Assembly: GCF_028453695.1 (NCBI RefSeq)
Contig: NC_135778.1
Coordinates: 33,159,214-33,223,213 of the forward strand
Length of the DNA: 64,000 nt
Reading direction: 5' to 3'
From: Augochlora pura
Taxonomy: Eukaryota > Arthropoda > Insecta > Hymenoptera > Halictidae
Part shown: piece after piece, positions 13,240 through 25,830 of the stretch
Layout: every line of letters begins with the position of its first letter
Position numbering within the stretch: position 1 is the stretch's first letter
Notes under the pieces: model-generated
Database searches by the model: none
What the model saw: the letters and a program-made list of their open reading frames with translations, nothing else
What the model was told of the DNA's origin: nothing
Program-made: the position numbers and the translations under genes

Positions 13240-14640
13240 AGAATTTAGAATAACTTAGCGAGCCGAGAGAATTTACTAATACTCAGACCTTTCAATTCAT
13301 CGCATTTTCACTCTTCGACTATACCTAACACACCTCTACACGATCCTCAGTCCATCGGATCACCTAGATCCTATATTCAAGAGTCTCTGACCATCCTCTA
13401 TCATCAATCTCTCCAATCCCCTACCAATCCAACAGACTTTCCCGCGTATTCGATGCACCGATTAGCCAGTTTCCGATGTGCCCGAGTGATAAGCAGCCTA
13501 GCTTTATCACCTGGTTCGATCCGCGGCTCGATTTTCATCACCTTTCTTGAGGATCTACCATCGGGCAACTCAGACAAATCCTTGCTGCCTTCGACTTCGA
13601 AGTTGTTCCTGACGTCTACGAGAGTTACTGTCATAACCAGGCGTACGAGCATCCTCTTTAAACAACTGCAAAGATTTTCCAGGGATCCGCAGGCTCGCCG
13701 ACGGATTTTCTCGGCTGCGGTTAGGCTCTCTCGAGAGAGGATTGCTATCGCGGATTCAAGGCGTTACGAGTAAACGGTCCCGGCACGACATAAATCTCCG
13801 GCGACTCGATCTTTCAATAGCAAACTTCGAGAGACACGGACACAGACACACGTCGATGTTTCCACGTATTCCCAGTCCAGCGGTTGCTCGGCTTGCTTGC
13901 TTGCTAGCTTGCTTGCTTGGTTGCTTGCTTGCTTGCTTGCTCAGGCTTCCACCTTCCCTCCACCTTGATCTTTTCCCCTCGAGGAGCAGGTGGAGCTTGC
14001 GCAACCGAATGCCAAGCGAATATTCGAGCGAACCGCGGATCATGCGAAAATCCCCTTGTTCCCTGTGAATCTGATTAACCTTTTCTTCTGACCTTAGCTC
14101 CCTGGCCTTCAGCCTTGGGAAGAATTACTCGGCGGACAGTTTCTTTTTCTTTTTTTCTTACTTTTTTTTTTTGTTTAATTTAGTCGCAGGTGAAATTGAG
14201 TCGTTCGGGACGGCTGAATAATTGAATTCACTGGACGCGGTTCGTATTTGGTTTGTTCGTTGCGTAGCCATTTTACGGCTTTGGAGCAACGCCATCGCTG
14301 TAAATTAAGGCGGGAGATTTGAATAGCCACCGTTCCTCCGCGTCCGAATTTGAATATCGAGATCGCGAGGCGACGCATCGCAATTACAAAGTGAAATCCG
14401 TCCGTGGATCACTGTCCTCGCCACCGACTCGCTTTGCATTGCTAAGAAACAAAATGGCGCCGCGAGGGGGTGTTCGAAGAACGACGGGTGACGGCAACGC
14501 TGTAAACATGGCGACGAGAAGGTTTGAAAAATAAAGGGAAATTAGGTGTTGCACGTTCTCGCCTGCCTTTTCGTGGATTTAGCTTTCTGGGGAAAATCGT
14601 TCCATGGGTTCGACGAGGGGAGCTTGTGCTTCGAAATTAG
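13240..14640. other. Mixed GC-rich block, no gene seen
   Basis: The block contains a GCTT repeat at 13890 and chance open frames on both strands. The plus frame 13742-14068 is a translation of the repeat itself. A T/C-rich run lies at 14143-14175. Confidence 0.5.
13890..13942. repeat. (GCTT)n tetranucleotide repeat
   Basis: About 12 units of GCTT with one TAGC and one GGTT interruption. Confidence 0.93.
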
Positions 14641-15010
14641 CTATGGTGTATGTCGGTACGGTTTTCTCAAACGGAGATATGATAGCACAAAGATGGACAC
14701 TTTGTTGGTCAAAATATAACGGCCCTCGTTTTGAGGATAGGATAATTTGCTATTCAAAGTGCGATAAAATAGGAAAAATCTTAGATCGTAGTTTGATGAC
14801 TTATTTTAAAGAGAAGACTTTTAATTTACAAATTTATTGTAATCTCAGTCTTGAAAATAATTTTTTGAAACTTTCGCGGCTGTTTGAATTTGTATCATAT
14901 TTTGGGAAAATGGGTCTCCAGTTACCCACCTGTCGCATCGTGTGAAAAATATATGAAGTAGAATTGTTTATAGATCGTGAAAGTAGAGGATCTAAGCTTT
15001 AAAATGATCA
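14640..15010. repeat. Dispersed repeat, family D (copy 1)
   Basis: The block GGAAAAATCTTAGATCG, then TTTGATGACTTATTTTAAAG and AGAAGACTTTT, closely resembles two blocks at 19065-19110 (AAAAAATCGTGGATG, then CACTTTAAAGAGAAGGGATT) and 19250-19310 (AAAAAATCATAGATCC, then CTCTTTTAAAGAACAGGCTT). A 113-codon plus frame (14604-14945) crosses it but is not protein-like. Confidence 0.65.
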
Positions 15011-15144
15011 GACTTTGATCCGCGCACGATCATTCTTCACAAAGTTATGCTGGTTCAAATTCAACCTAGTCGCCCCCTGCAAACGAACAAAATCACTTCG
15101 ACTGTTTTTTCCAGTGGTATAGCAGTCTAAGAATTCTTTTCACA

Positions 15145-15240
15145 AATCGGAACGTCTTAAAGACGTCCATTTTAGATCGGAACGTCTTACGCCTTAAAAT
15201 GGACGTCGTTGAGATGTCTTAAAGGCGTCATATAATAGAC
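15145..15240. repeat. Nested inverted repeats with GACGTC cores
   Basis: GACGTCCATTTTA (15162-15174) is the exact reverse complement of TAAAATGGACGTC (15195-15207). The left arm overlaps a smaller palindrome, ACGTCTT-A-AAGACGT. The words CGGAACGTCTTA occur twice directly. A further ACATCTTAAAAACGTC lies at about 15609. This may be the remains of an inverted-repeat element. Confidence 0.7.
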
Positions 15241-16860
15241 ATCAAGAAGACGGCTTAACCATGGAATCGGAAGAAAAACATGAAGATATCAATTTTATTT
15301 CTACGCTTTTTATACAAATTGATTATTTCCAAGACTGCACCGATTTGTAGTTAATTTTCTATAAAGTTTGCTTTTCCAAAAGGGTCACCCGTTATAATAC
15401 AGTAAACCTTACTCAATTACCATTCAGCTTCTAAACAAATATGGAGGCCGTGCGAAGCGAGATTACGACTACTCAAATCTCGCGGCTCGTTATTTATATT
15501 TTATAATGATTGATCAGCAGCGACTATAAAAATTGTTACTAAAGTTTTTCTATTTTTATTACCCATACGTGTACACTATCGTTTCTAGGACATTTTTAGG
15601 ACACTCAAGACATCTTAAAAACGTCATAACCTCTTAGGCGCGGCCGGATTTTGCTCAAATGAAGTTTTTCATAATTAAATTACCATTTTTCTTAATAAAT
15701 ATATGTTTGGTATAGCTATATATGCATGGCATTACCTATATACATTCTTTTTTAAGTGTATTCTACGTATACGGTTTCACTTTAATCGTTTACTTTGATT
15801 ACTAAAATAAAGTACGAAACATCCGCGACAGCCACTACAATGGCACGTCGTATCTAAGAGGTTAAAGACAACCTATCTAAGCATCGGCCGCAATCTACAG
15901 ACCCGTGAAGTACATCCAACGACGTCATCGCGAAAAGCATATTTTATTTGAACGCCCGACGTATTATCGTCAATGGTGTAAGTGCGTGCTCGCGATTTTC
16001 GCGGCGTTTTTCACGGAAATGGTCGGGGCTAACGATCGTCGGCGTAGAAGTCGTTGAAACGTCGAGAATTATAGGCAGGAGGCGATAGAGCGCAGGATAA
16101 TTGCGATTCCCGGCCGTAATCCTTGGTTAGATAATATACCGTAGGACGAGATGCCTCGACGCGATTAGCGTGGCGTCGATCGCGAGCGCGCGCGCGGACA
16201 CGCTAGGACACGCGTAAAACGCTCGCCTGTGTGGTCCCCGGGTGCGTGCGCGCGAGCGCGAAAACGCTGCCGAGCAATCGGGCAGAGCCCGAGAGCACGA
16301 GCGTGTACGAGCGAGGCGGGAGACCCGTCGATGCCACTTTAATGGCATCATCATCATCATCATAATCATTCTCGCCGCCGCCGTCGTCGTCGTCGTCGTT
16401 CACCGTCTCAAACACTATGTTACGCGATTTCATTGACTTAACTGATTTCTGTAATTTTGTAATTAACGAGCCGCGTCCGGAGCGAATAAATCCTCGATCG
16501 ACCAGGCTAACTGCTTCGTATACCCCCGCCGACCGACGCCCGCCTGGCCACGCTCTCTCCCACCACCACCAGTTTCTTTCAGCTGATCCACATCATTTCC
16601 GATAACTAATGATGTCGTTAATGTCGACGGAGATCGGTATCGGGATCTAGCCGATCCGGATTTTTTCTCGCATTTCGTCGCCGCGATTTCTGTCGCGGTG
16701 CCGCGCGACACGCGATTCGCGATTTCAAGGCTGCTGCTTCGACGAGGCCTCGCGAGGACTTCGAGACAACTTTATAGATATAAATTAATAAATGAAATAT
16801 AATGTTATAGAAATATTTGGAGAACGACGCAGACATTTGTAAGAGGCGTTTATAATATTT
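15240..16860. other. AT-rich then CpG-rich stretch, no gene seen
   Basis: The AT-rich part to about 15880 and the CpG-rich part (about 15900-16740) contain only short chance frames and trinucleotide repeats. Confidence 0.45.
16346..16399. repeat. (ATC)n and (CGT)n trinucleotide repeats
   Basis: An ATC run (16346-16362) is followed by a CGC/CGT run (16372-16399). They lie in the CpG-rich block. Confidence 0.9.
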
Positions 16861-16869
16861 TATCGATCT

Positions 16870-17300
16870 TGAGTCTTCTTATTGTTGGACAATTCTTAGT
16901 ACGTTGATGTAGGCAAGTGTTTAATAATAAACGAATAATATATGTTAGAAATGATAGTTTATACCAATTCCTGAAATTGAACTGACTCTTTTAATTGTTG
17001 AACGATTTTATACGCGTTAATTTAAACGATTATTTAATGATAAATTAATGGCATACTAATACCAGTGCATGATGGAAGTATTTAGTTAATAATATAGCGT
17101 GTAGATTTGTAAAACTATAGTGACGGTGGCTGTTTTAATTATTGAACAATTTTCTATGCTTTAATTTAGACGATTGCTTAATAATAAATTAGCGGCATAC
17201 TAATCCTGCTGCATGATGGAAGTATTTAGCAAAGACTTGATAACTTAATTTGTCACTGACTCTATTAAACATTCAACAATTTTCCCCACAGAAAATAGCA
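16870..17300. repeat. ~144 bp tandem repeat, about four copies (two well conserved)
   Basis: The two central copies start near 16989 (TTTTAATTGTTGAACGATTT) and 17133 (TTTTAATTATTGAACAATTT). They stay alignable through AATTTARACGATTRYTTAAT, GGCATACTAAT and the identical GCATGATGGAAGTATTTAG, giving a 144-base period. A weaker copy lies before (about 16874) and a partial one after (about 17260). Confidence 0.9.
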
Positions 17301-18880
17301 CGATTATTATAAATAAATTATACTTTCAACTACAAGTTAATTATAACCATTGACCAAAAATATATCACATAAAATATTATTAATAAATAATATCACTATA
17401 TATATATATTTCACTGACCTTGAATGCAAAAATTGTAAGTGCCATAAAGAGCTCATTTTCTGCCCCATAATTGATCAGAAATTTTTCAACAGCCTTTTAC
17501 ACGAATCAATTAGGCCGCGAGTCAGCTGCGACTCGTTTTCAGGGTAGAAAAATGGTTTTTCGGTGAGGATGCAGGGTGTCGCGAGCGCAGCCACAGCGTC
17601 GACAGGGAATCGACATTCCAGCAGGCGGGCCGCGTGCTCGATATGCAAATGCCGCGCGCTCAACTGGGACGAGATATTAATTTTCCTCGGGCAAAAACCG
17701 CGTCCGGGCGCCCGAGACCGCGCGACCTAGTCGATTAACCGGCGATCGACAACAGCCACCGATTTACCAATACCGAAATCCGACTCTCGGCACCCTTCCG
17801 ACGCGTCGATAATTCCAGCGTAGTGGCCGTTCACGTCTTTTATTAGCGAAATAAATACAGGCTCCCTTTCTTATCGATCGATATTGTAATTAATAATTAG
17901 TTGACTGTGTTTATGCATTCATGAGGTGATCGAGTAGGCTTTATTAATTAATACTATGCATGTTACTCACGGAAAATTTTATAATCTGTCAAAATGATGA
18001 TCTTAAATCACTATTAAAATGGTAGGGCACTAATTTATAAAATACTTTTACGCAGATTCTATAGATATATTTATTATTGATTATTTATATGTTACTTTGT
18101 AGCAAATACTGAAACGGTCAAAGAATGTCTTAAAAATTAGAATAGATGTATTGCATTCAATATAAAATAAAATATATACGATACGTAGTAACACATATGA
18201 TTATAAAATACATCTAACAGAAAACAATTGCTCCTTACTGCTTCATAAAGTTAGTATTAACTGAGCGAGAAATATCAAAGAGAGATATCAAATATAATAC
18301 TTCCAAAAAGTGTTTAATGAAACAAGAAGACCTAAGTGACTCCTGTCATTTTCCAATAAATATAGAAAATGTTTATATATATATATTATATATTGTATAT
18401 AAGCGACGTTGTGTTGCTTCCTTGGTTTGGTTTTCGATAAACGATTGTAACACAGTAATTCCGTATAATAAACGACTGTACCGGTTACGTTGCGCGCGGT
18501 GGCATAAACGATTGGGAATGGAGGTCGGCGGGGATAGATGGTGCTCCAAGGACTCCGGGGACGCGATTTCCCGAAGGTACCTGCGTATCAGCCAGGATCG
18601 CCAATCCTATCCTATCCGCGGAGAAACCGCTTGTTAAGTGTGTTAAGTGTGCTCTAGTGAACTTTTAGTCACGGCCACACCCAGCCTCCGTCCGAGGCAA
18701 GGCTGGACCTCTTACACACACCCACACTCTGCACCGTGTACTTTCGTCCGGGGCGTATTCCATCTAACGGGTGAGCCGTGTTCGAAGAAACGCTCGAAAC
18801 GCATCGGCAATTATCGCCGCCGCGAGAATGGTTCCGCGACAGCTTCCTATTTCAAGCAGCGGTAAAAGACGCAGATTACA
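17300..18880. other. Mixed sequence, no gene seen
   Basis: The stretch is AT-rich to 17470, CpG-rich at 17500-17880, AT-rich at 17880-18420 and GC-rich at 18480-18870. Only short chance frames are present. Confidence 0.45.
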
Positions 18881-18889
18881 TCGTAGATC

Positions 18890-19520
18890 CAAGTTTTTCC
18901 ACTTGTTTCAAAGGGGAAGATCTAATCTTTAAGATCGCGTAAACTATAGTTCGATGAAAAATTCTTTTTGCTGTGGGCGAACCTTGGAACATGACGAAGC
19001 GATTTGACGTCATTTTTAAGGACGATGGTAGATTTGTGCTTGAAAGTAAGACAACAGTGGTACAAAAAATCGTGGATGTAATTGTTTGGAGTCACTTTAA
19101 AGAGAAGGGATTCACCTTTCGAACCGTGTAAGATAGAATTGCCTAACAATTTTTTTTAGTTATCTACAGACGTTTGAAATCGTCCAAAAGGTCTCGCGTT
19201 GCTACTGCGAGGTTTCATGGTACAGTTCTCCTTGAAAGTTCGACAGATCGATGGAAAAAATCATAGATCCAATTTTTTCGATCTCTTTTAAAGAACAGGC
19301 TTCGATCTTTGAATTCCATGTACTCTGATACTCTAAAAAAAATTTTTTGATCTCTCCAGAGAGGTCGAAGCCCATGAAACTTGATCTAGCAAGTAAAATA
19401 AAGTTCGCTCGCTGCGACGACCATAACTGCGAATCGAACAACTATATCGGGTTAAATATTTTTTTTGAGGACTCTCAAATACGTGCGAAGAAGCTGAGAA
19501 AGTTTGAAAAGTATACATAA
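18890..19520. repeat. Dispersed repeat, family D (copies 2 and 3)
   Basis: Two diverged copies about 190 bases apart share CTTGAAAGT, then GGTACAAAAAATCGTGGATG or GGAAAAAATCATAGATCC, then TTTAAAG and a TTCACCTTT/TTCGATCTTT end. They match the copy at 14640-15010. Confidence 0.65.
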
Positions 19521-19940
19521 AGCGAATCAATTTTTAGAATTGTTTGCAGGGGACGGTGCAGCGGAGGTGGCCGATGCCGCGTCGAAAATCGGAGATCGAT
19601 CTCGATCGAGGATCTACCGGTGGATCGGCACACAGAGAGCCGTGACGTAGCCGGCGCAGATTGCGGCGTCGTTAGCGGCCATTACGAGCCGAGAGCGGAC
19701 TGGCTCTCGCAGCGGGACGGACGGGATCACCCAAAGCGTAATTGAAAATCGCGGCGCGGCCGCGATGATTTCCCGGTGGCCGTCGATCGTGACAAATTGC
19801 TGGATCCAATTAGAGCGGTTTTTTGCCGGTCCGAGCCGGCCCGAGGAAAAATGATCCCGCCGGAGCATTACTTTCGATCAGCGGTTAATCGTTTCGCCTG
19901 GACACTGGTTATCCGCGCATAATAAATCCGGCCGAGCCGG

Positions 19941-19958
19941 CCGCGCGCGCGCGCGCGC
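19941..19958. repeat. (CG)n run
   Basis: About 18 bases of alternating C and G, a potential Z-DNA segment. Confidence 0.9.
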
Positions 19959-20328
19959 ACTCGCGCTCGCGCCGCTGATTATTAATCGACGCTCGATTTT
20001 CTGATCGACGCGCGCGCGACTGTGGAAAACTCCGCAGGATCGAGGAGCGTTCGCGGCGGCCGCGGGGAGCAGCAGCCCGGGCCCCGGCCGCGCTCAGGAT
20101 TCGGCTCCGGCTGGGTTAGGCTCGCGAGAAAGTCGGCCTAGCCAGTGCATTAATTACGTCACTGGACAAAACTTCGCGACCGCCGACGCGTACACGCTCC
20201 TCCGCTGTCTCTTTCCTCGTCTCGTGGCGTGCACGCGCGTCCTTGTTCGTGCACGTGCGCGTTCGTGTGCGCCAGACACGTAGCCCGAGAGCCGCGGACG
20301 AGTGCTGCTGCTATCCAGGTGTGTAGCT

Positions 20329-20363
20329 GCCTGGCTGGCTGGCTTGCTGGCTTGCTGGCTGGC
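20329..20363. repeat. (CTGG/CTTG)n tetranucleotide repeat
   Basis: About eight to nine units of CTGG or CTTG. Confidence 0.9.
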
Positions 20364-20689
20364 ATTTCAGTCGTTTCGCAGCGGTGCTCTTGCCAGGACA
20401 CCTAAGGCTGACCTAGGCGTCGGACATTTTTCACGGAAGCGTCGCTTTCGGAATCGTCGGTGACCGCTTCGCGATTATTTTTCACGCCCGCGAGAATCGG
20501 ATGCCGCGCTTTTTTCACAGAATTCCTCCATCATTCCTCCGATAGAAGATCGCTTGTTTATGACAGAAGACGAGACGATTAGGTCGTGGGGATTTTTCAT
20601 CGCTGGCGAGGAAAATAAATATGCCTGAAACTATACTACTTTCGTCGTACCTCAAATTGTTCAATTTTGCCCATTTTTTTTTTGTGCGC

Positions 20690-21210
20690 GGAGGAAAATA
20701 GTATCGACTTGAGACGCTGTGCGAAAAATACGTCAAGACCTTCCCTAACAAGATACATTTTTGTTGCATAGTTAGACGAACAAATCTGATCGTGGTAATT
20801 GATCGTTCACGATGATGCAAACTGAGTGAAAGTACTGTAACAGTAAAGAAATTTTGCTTCGGTACATCATTCATCCATGCAAATTTTTTTCTTACAGAAA
20901 GAGATACGATATCGACTCGAAATTTAACGCAAAACATTCGTCAGGACTTCCTCTAATAAGCTATATTTTTCATATACAAAAGGTTCAACAGATCCGATCG
21001 TACTAATTGATTTCATACGATAATGCAAACTGGGTGAAAGTACTGAAACTACAATGAAATTTTTCTTCAGCACGCTGACTATCTACGCGAATTTTTTCAT
21101 ACAGAAACAGAGCAGGTGTCAATACGTGGTTTTTTACAATCTATTCCCAGAGTTTTCTTCTAACAGGAAATATTTATTCCTCGCGGAAAGTCCTAAAATT
21201 CTGATCACGA
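20690..21210. repeat. ~205 bp tandem repeat, family B (locus 1)
   Basis: About two and a half copies share TATCGACT, then CGTCARGACTTCC, AACAAGATA, GATGCAAACTGAGTGAAAG, TACTG, AAGAAATTTTKCTTC and a CATACAGAAA end. GTATCGACTT near 20703 and GATATCGACT near 20908 give a period of about 205. The same family recurs at 24545-24850. Confidence 0.85.
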
Positions 21211-23510
21211 CAATTTTTCATAGGTAACAGTATCTCCGAGGATCCTTGTGCAATCTGGTTTAGCTTCCTGGTCGCCAAGCTACACTGGTAATAATCAATT
21301 CCGAGGAGTATCGCAGAGCCGAGTTCCATCCTCAAACTGTAGAAGACGTATCGGGCCCGGCGAAGTTCGAAGAGAGTTTCAGGCGACAGAGGACTTAGCG
21401 TTGACGTCGCTGCCCTCGGCCGCTTGTAACGCTATCGCGGATACCGGTATCGAGGCGGCCGGCAAGGCTGGCCACCTTGCCCTAATAAGCCCGAACAGGA
21501 TATTCAATCCTGCTCCGTTGTCGGCTCGGCAGCCAAGCGCGCGCGTTCGTTCTATATTGTCTGACGCGCGTACGCAGACCGATTGCACAACCCGCTCCGC
21601 GAGAGCCACGCCGCGCCACGATACGATACGATACGATACGGCCATGCTAGCTTAAGCCCGTGCACGACAAACCCGCGATATATTTAACCTGTGTGTACAC
21701 GGGTTTAACATAAGCTCGCGCGCCTTTTAACCACTTGCCCGCGACCGGCGACTCGAGTTACTGAGCACGGGCTCCCCCACCCACCTCGAGCCAACCACCG
21801 AACCCTCCGAAACTATTCGGGAACCCTCGCAATCGATCGCGACGCGGATCCTATCGGTTGTTTACAAACGAGACGCCTCGGATTCTTCGATCAGAGAAGC
21901 CTCCACAAATCTCTAGATCTCTCGAAACCATATTATTCGAAGGCGAGAACGATCCAGGATTTTTACAGGTCTGATATTTTTTGGTGGAGACAGGTCGAAG
22001 GAATTTATATCCAAACTCTAATTGTCCATTCGAGCGCTTTTTCTAGATGTGTTTAGGTTTAATTTATTCTTTGGAGGAGATCGGAGAAAGAACCCTTCTC
22101 TTTTTCTGTTTTAGGTTTTGTGGCGCTCCAATCTGTAATTATTGGAGAAGCGGGGAGGGTTGATTTCATATCCAGAAATATTTCAGGATTGGTGTATAAA
22201 TCTCCAATCTTTCCCTAAGGATTAATAATCGTTGGATTTTATATATCCTGGGATCAGAACATTCTTCTTCTTTTTATCTAACCAGAATTAATATCCCAGA
22301 AGCGACTGTGCTCCATCCAAACTGGAGGGAAGAACCCTACCAAATTATTTCTACAGTGGATGAACCCATGCCCTCAATTCCACCATTAGAAAGGAAAATC
22401 TATCCAGAATTAAATAAGGAATACATTTGATTAATGTTCGGGGCGCGGTCATCCATCCTTCATCGATACCCCAAATTAAACTCGCTTTACCAGAAATATC
22501 GTCCGACTCGGTACGTCTACAACCACCTATAGACACCCTTCGATGAATAATGAATGGAATGGCGGTATTATTCTCCACCGAAACGCTGTGTTCCAATATG
22601 GAAAGCAGTGGTAGAATTAACCGAATAAATATTGCCGGTGACATTGCCTTATCCCCGACGAACGAAATAAAAGCCGTGGAAAAATGGCGGCCGGCCGGCC
22701 GCCATCGGAAGCCGGGGCGTCGTAGGTGTTGTCAGCTCTCGACGACGACTTTACGTAATTCGACGTGGCCGTCGCGCGCGGTCTATTTAAATTTCTAATG
22801 GTCCGGACGTCGACGGAAAAAAAAGGCCGTCCTCTAGGTGTTTTCTTGCGGCTTTTCCATCCGGAAAACACGATCCGCGGCGTTTCCACGCGTCGCTCGT
22901 TCATCAACTCCGCCGTGCCCCCCCTTGCCCCCCCCCCCTCCCCCGACTGCCCCCGCCTTTCGGAACGCATTAAGCACACTCAGGCCTGTGTTATTTGTTC
23001 GGTCAACGATCACGAGATTAGTCGCGGTAATTATTCAACCGCTGTCATCCGACGCGGCTCGCGACAATCCGTCTTGGCTTGTCACGCTCGCCCGGTTAAT
23101 TATATTAAATTCCGCAGCCGTTTCGGCCCCCTTCCCCCCGGTCGCCGCTCCCTCGCCCCTCCACGCCCCGGTTGACAGCCTAAATCTTTCGAGAGTCGAG
23201 CGGGTTTCTTTTTCAATTACTCGATCTTTCGAGTTGTGCGCCGTTTCGGCGGATTCGGGGCTCGCGTCGAGTCGCGTAGAACGGGAACCGGAAGTGCTGG
23301 GTCGAGGTTTTTGCAGGCTTTTTATAGGGGAGACTTCGAGCTTTGAATTATTGTTGGTTTCATCACCGGCGAAAATTTTGTATGGTTTATAGGTAAAGTT
23401 GAATAAGACGATCTGCGGCGTATGGCTCGGTGTACTTCTTCGCCTGTATCTTAGCGGATGTAATTTTTTCGGGGATAGCTGTCGTTAGTACATGAAAGTA
23501 GAAACATTCT
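21210..23510. other. Mixed GC-rich sequence, no gene seen
   Basis: CpG-rich parts lie at 21240-21900 and 22640-23300, with a moderately AT-rich middle. Open frames such as plus 22838-23392 (184 codons) overlap others and are unrecognised. C runs occur at 22930. Confidence 0.45.
21618..21640. repeat. (ACGAT)n pentanucleotide repeat
   Basis: Four to five units of ACGAT. Confidence 0.93.
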
Positions 23511-23740
23511 GCTTTAAAAGGAACTATAGATCTATGTAGATATAAGAGGAACTAAGTTATGGCAGGTCTAGTATGAAGAATTTTTTTACTCTAGAATTAC
23601 CGATCTGCATTCCGAGGTTATCGTCACGTATATCGTTGAAAACACTGTCAAACGATGATAAAAAATCGTACATGTAATTTTGATGACCCATCACGAAGAA
23701 GAAACTTTAGCCGACAAATTCGTATAAATTTTAACCAGGA
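23510..23740. repeat. Dispersed ~390 bp repeat family C, diverged copy
   Basis: CTGCTTTAAAAGGAAC, then CCGAGGTTATCGTCACG and CTGTCAAACGATGATAAAAA, resemble the 25830-26760 and 40690-41450 copies in word order. The match is weak. Confidence 0.45.
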
Positions 23741-24544
23741 AGGAAATTGTTTAAACCCCACAGAGACGATCGGACTAGTAGAATCGAATTGAAGTCGACC
23801 CGTTCACTTCGTCGGCTATAATGTTTAAAATAATTAATATTTCCACTTGAAAACTGAACTGTACATTCTCGAAACATTGTTGAACAAGCGCGGAAATTTT
23901 TGCAACGATACGCGAACTGGTTGTCAGCACGAATTTTCTCGCGATAGGCTGTCTACGGTGTTTCCCGGTCCTCGGCGGAGTGCGGAGGCTCGGAAGCAGG
24001 TACGAAACGATCCAGCGAGATCCAGAGATCCGAGTTTCCAAAGATCGAGAGTCGGCGGAGCGTGGCCGTGCTTCGGCGGAATAATAAACGCGCTAGGCAA
24101 GTGGGCTAGCTCGCTAGCCTCGCTGTGTACAGCGTGCCTGCAACAAAGAGCCTTTCTACCGCGCTTAGACCGTGGCATTATTATTTATTTATAGCGTCAT
24201 TATGTTGTCTCTATTGTTGCTGCGCGGCCCGAGAGTGTACGGTACACGTTGACCGGGTCTCTCCTTTCGTCCTCGCGACTCGCCGGCTCTTTTTCCTTCT
24301 CCGTTCGTTCGAGTCGCGATCGCGAATACGTAATTATCGCGCGTTTTTGCCCAAGGCGGGAATCAAGGACGACGGAACATTTTCTTTTCCTCCCATTAAC
24401 AATTATAATTGTTCGAGCGCGTTGCGAGGGCCAGGAAACGACGGGCAGCGCGGCGCCGTGAGAAGACACTCGGCAATAAGCTCGAACGAGAGCCCTGCCT
24501 AAAACTGCGTCTCCCGCGCGCCCCGCAATCGATCGACTTCGCGC

Positions 24545-24850
24545 GTTTTTTACGTCTGGAAGGAGGAGCGATATCGACTTCTAATTTACTGCAAAATATT
24601 CGTCATATCTTCTTCTAACAAGATATATATTTCTTGTGTAAAACGATAAACAATTTTGATCGTGATCATTAATTACAATGGATGTAACCTGAGTGAAAGT
24701 ACTTAAATGTCAAAGAAATTTTTCTTTGACGTATCGACCATTTATACAAATTTTTATCGTATGAAAAGAGAAGCGATATCGACTTCTAATTTACTACCAA
24801 ATATTCGTTAAATCTTCCTGCAACAAGATATATTTTTTCTATATTCAAAG
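24545..24850. repeat. ~205 bp tandem repeat, family B (locus 2)
   Basis: GATATCGACTTCTAATTTAC starts at about 24570 and again at about 24775. Both are followed by AAATATTCGT and AACAAGATATAT. CCTGAGTGAAAGTACT at about 24688 matches the locus at 20.8-21.0 kb. A GC-rich block without a gene (23780-24540) separates it from the preceding repeat. Confidence 0.88.
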
Positions 24851-25830
24851 CCCAAAAGCTGCGAACTCGACAATAATTTATTAAGAACGACGCGCGCTGT
24901 CGCGATTACGGCGAGGTAAAGCGCGGAAGAAATTTCGCGTCGCATGCGGAGACTCTCAGGAACGTAACCGGTATAAATTGCGATCCACTTGACTTCTATT
25001 CGTCTGTCAGCGAACCTGTAAAGTTTGTCGTTCCATTTGTTCATCCGCGGCGGACGATGTAAACGGGATACGTGGATACGATATGAGGCAACGTAATCGT
25101 CATCGTCGCGGATTCTCCCGATTGTCTATGCGATTGTTTATGGCGCGGAGCGTGCAACAGCAATTCTCAGCGACAGCCACGGGCATTACCGGCAAGATAC
25201 ACTTACCGTTCCCGTCGTTAAAACGTCTCGGAAACTCCGTGCGCGAAATAAACGACATCGGCCGCGCAGAATGTAGGCGCATACCAGTTTCCCGGTAAAC
25301 ACGTGTACCGATAAGCGCGCGGGCCCGCGCTCACCCGATATAAATTATAGCCGATAAAAGGCGTTTACGGCGAATATGAATCCGCGTATAGCCTCATTAA
25401 GACGGTCAATCTGTTTCTCGGCGAGGTTTTATCTCGCCGCGGCTCGATATAAATTAACACCGTCTTCCGTTCCCCACCCCGCCGCGTCCGCGCAGCCCCA
25501 GTTTCTACTTCGCCGGACATAAGAACCTCGAACTTTTCCGACGCGATTTTTGCACATTGCTGCGAGATAGCAGAACTCCCGGGGACACCGTAAAAATGTA
25601 AATAGAAGCAGCGCAGTTAAGAGAAGTGCATGTCACGGCGCTGGGTCTCGCTCGACGAGCAATGAAACGGCTTTACCATATTAATTCGAGCTGGTAGAAA
25701 TTGTTGAAATGATTGTTTACGCTTCGCAAACGCGATTGAATTTGAGAAATTGCGAAAGGAACCGTTTTTGATGTTTTATTTGTCTTTTTAATCGATAGAA
25801 TTTTTTTAAGGAGAAACAATGTAGGGGACT
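24850..25830. other. CpG-rich block, no gene seen
   Basis: GC-rich sequence with ATATAAATTA and CGATATAAATT words and short chance frames only. Confidence 0.45.

Larger units (their letters stand above)
19530..20690. other. CpG-rich block, no gene seen
   Basis: Very CpG-rich sequence with a (GC)n run and a CTGG/CTTG repeat. Short open frames only. Confidence 0.5.

Noticed and set aside
14604..14945. 113-codon plus-strand frame
   Set aside because: It crosses a dispersed repeat whose other copies (about 19.1 and 19.3 kb) are not open in the same frame.
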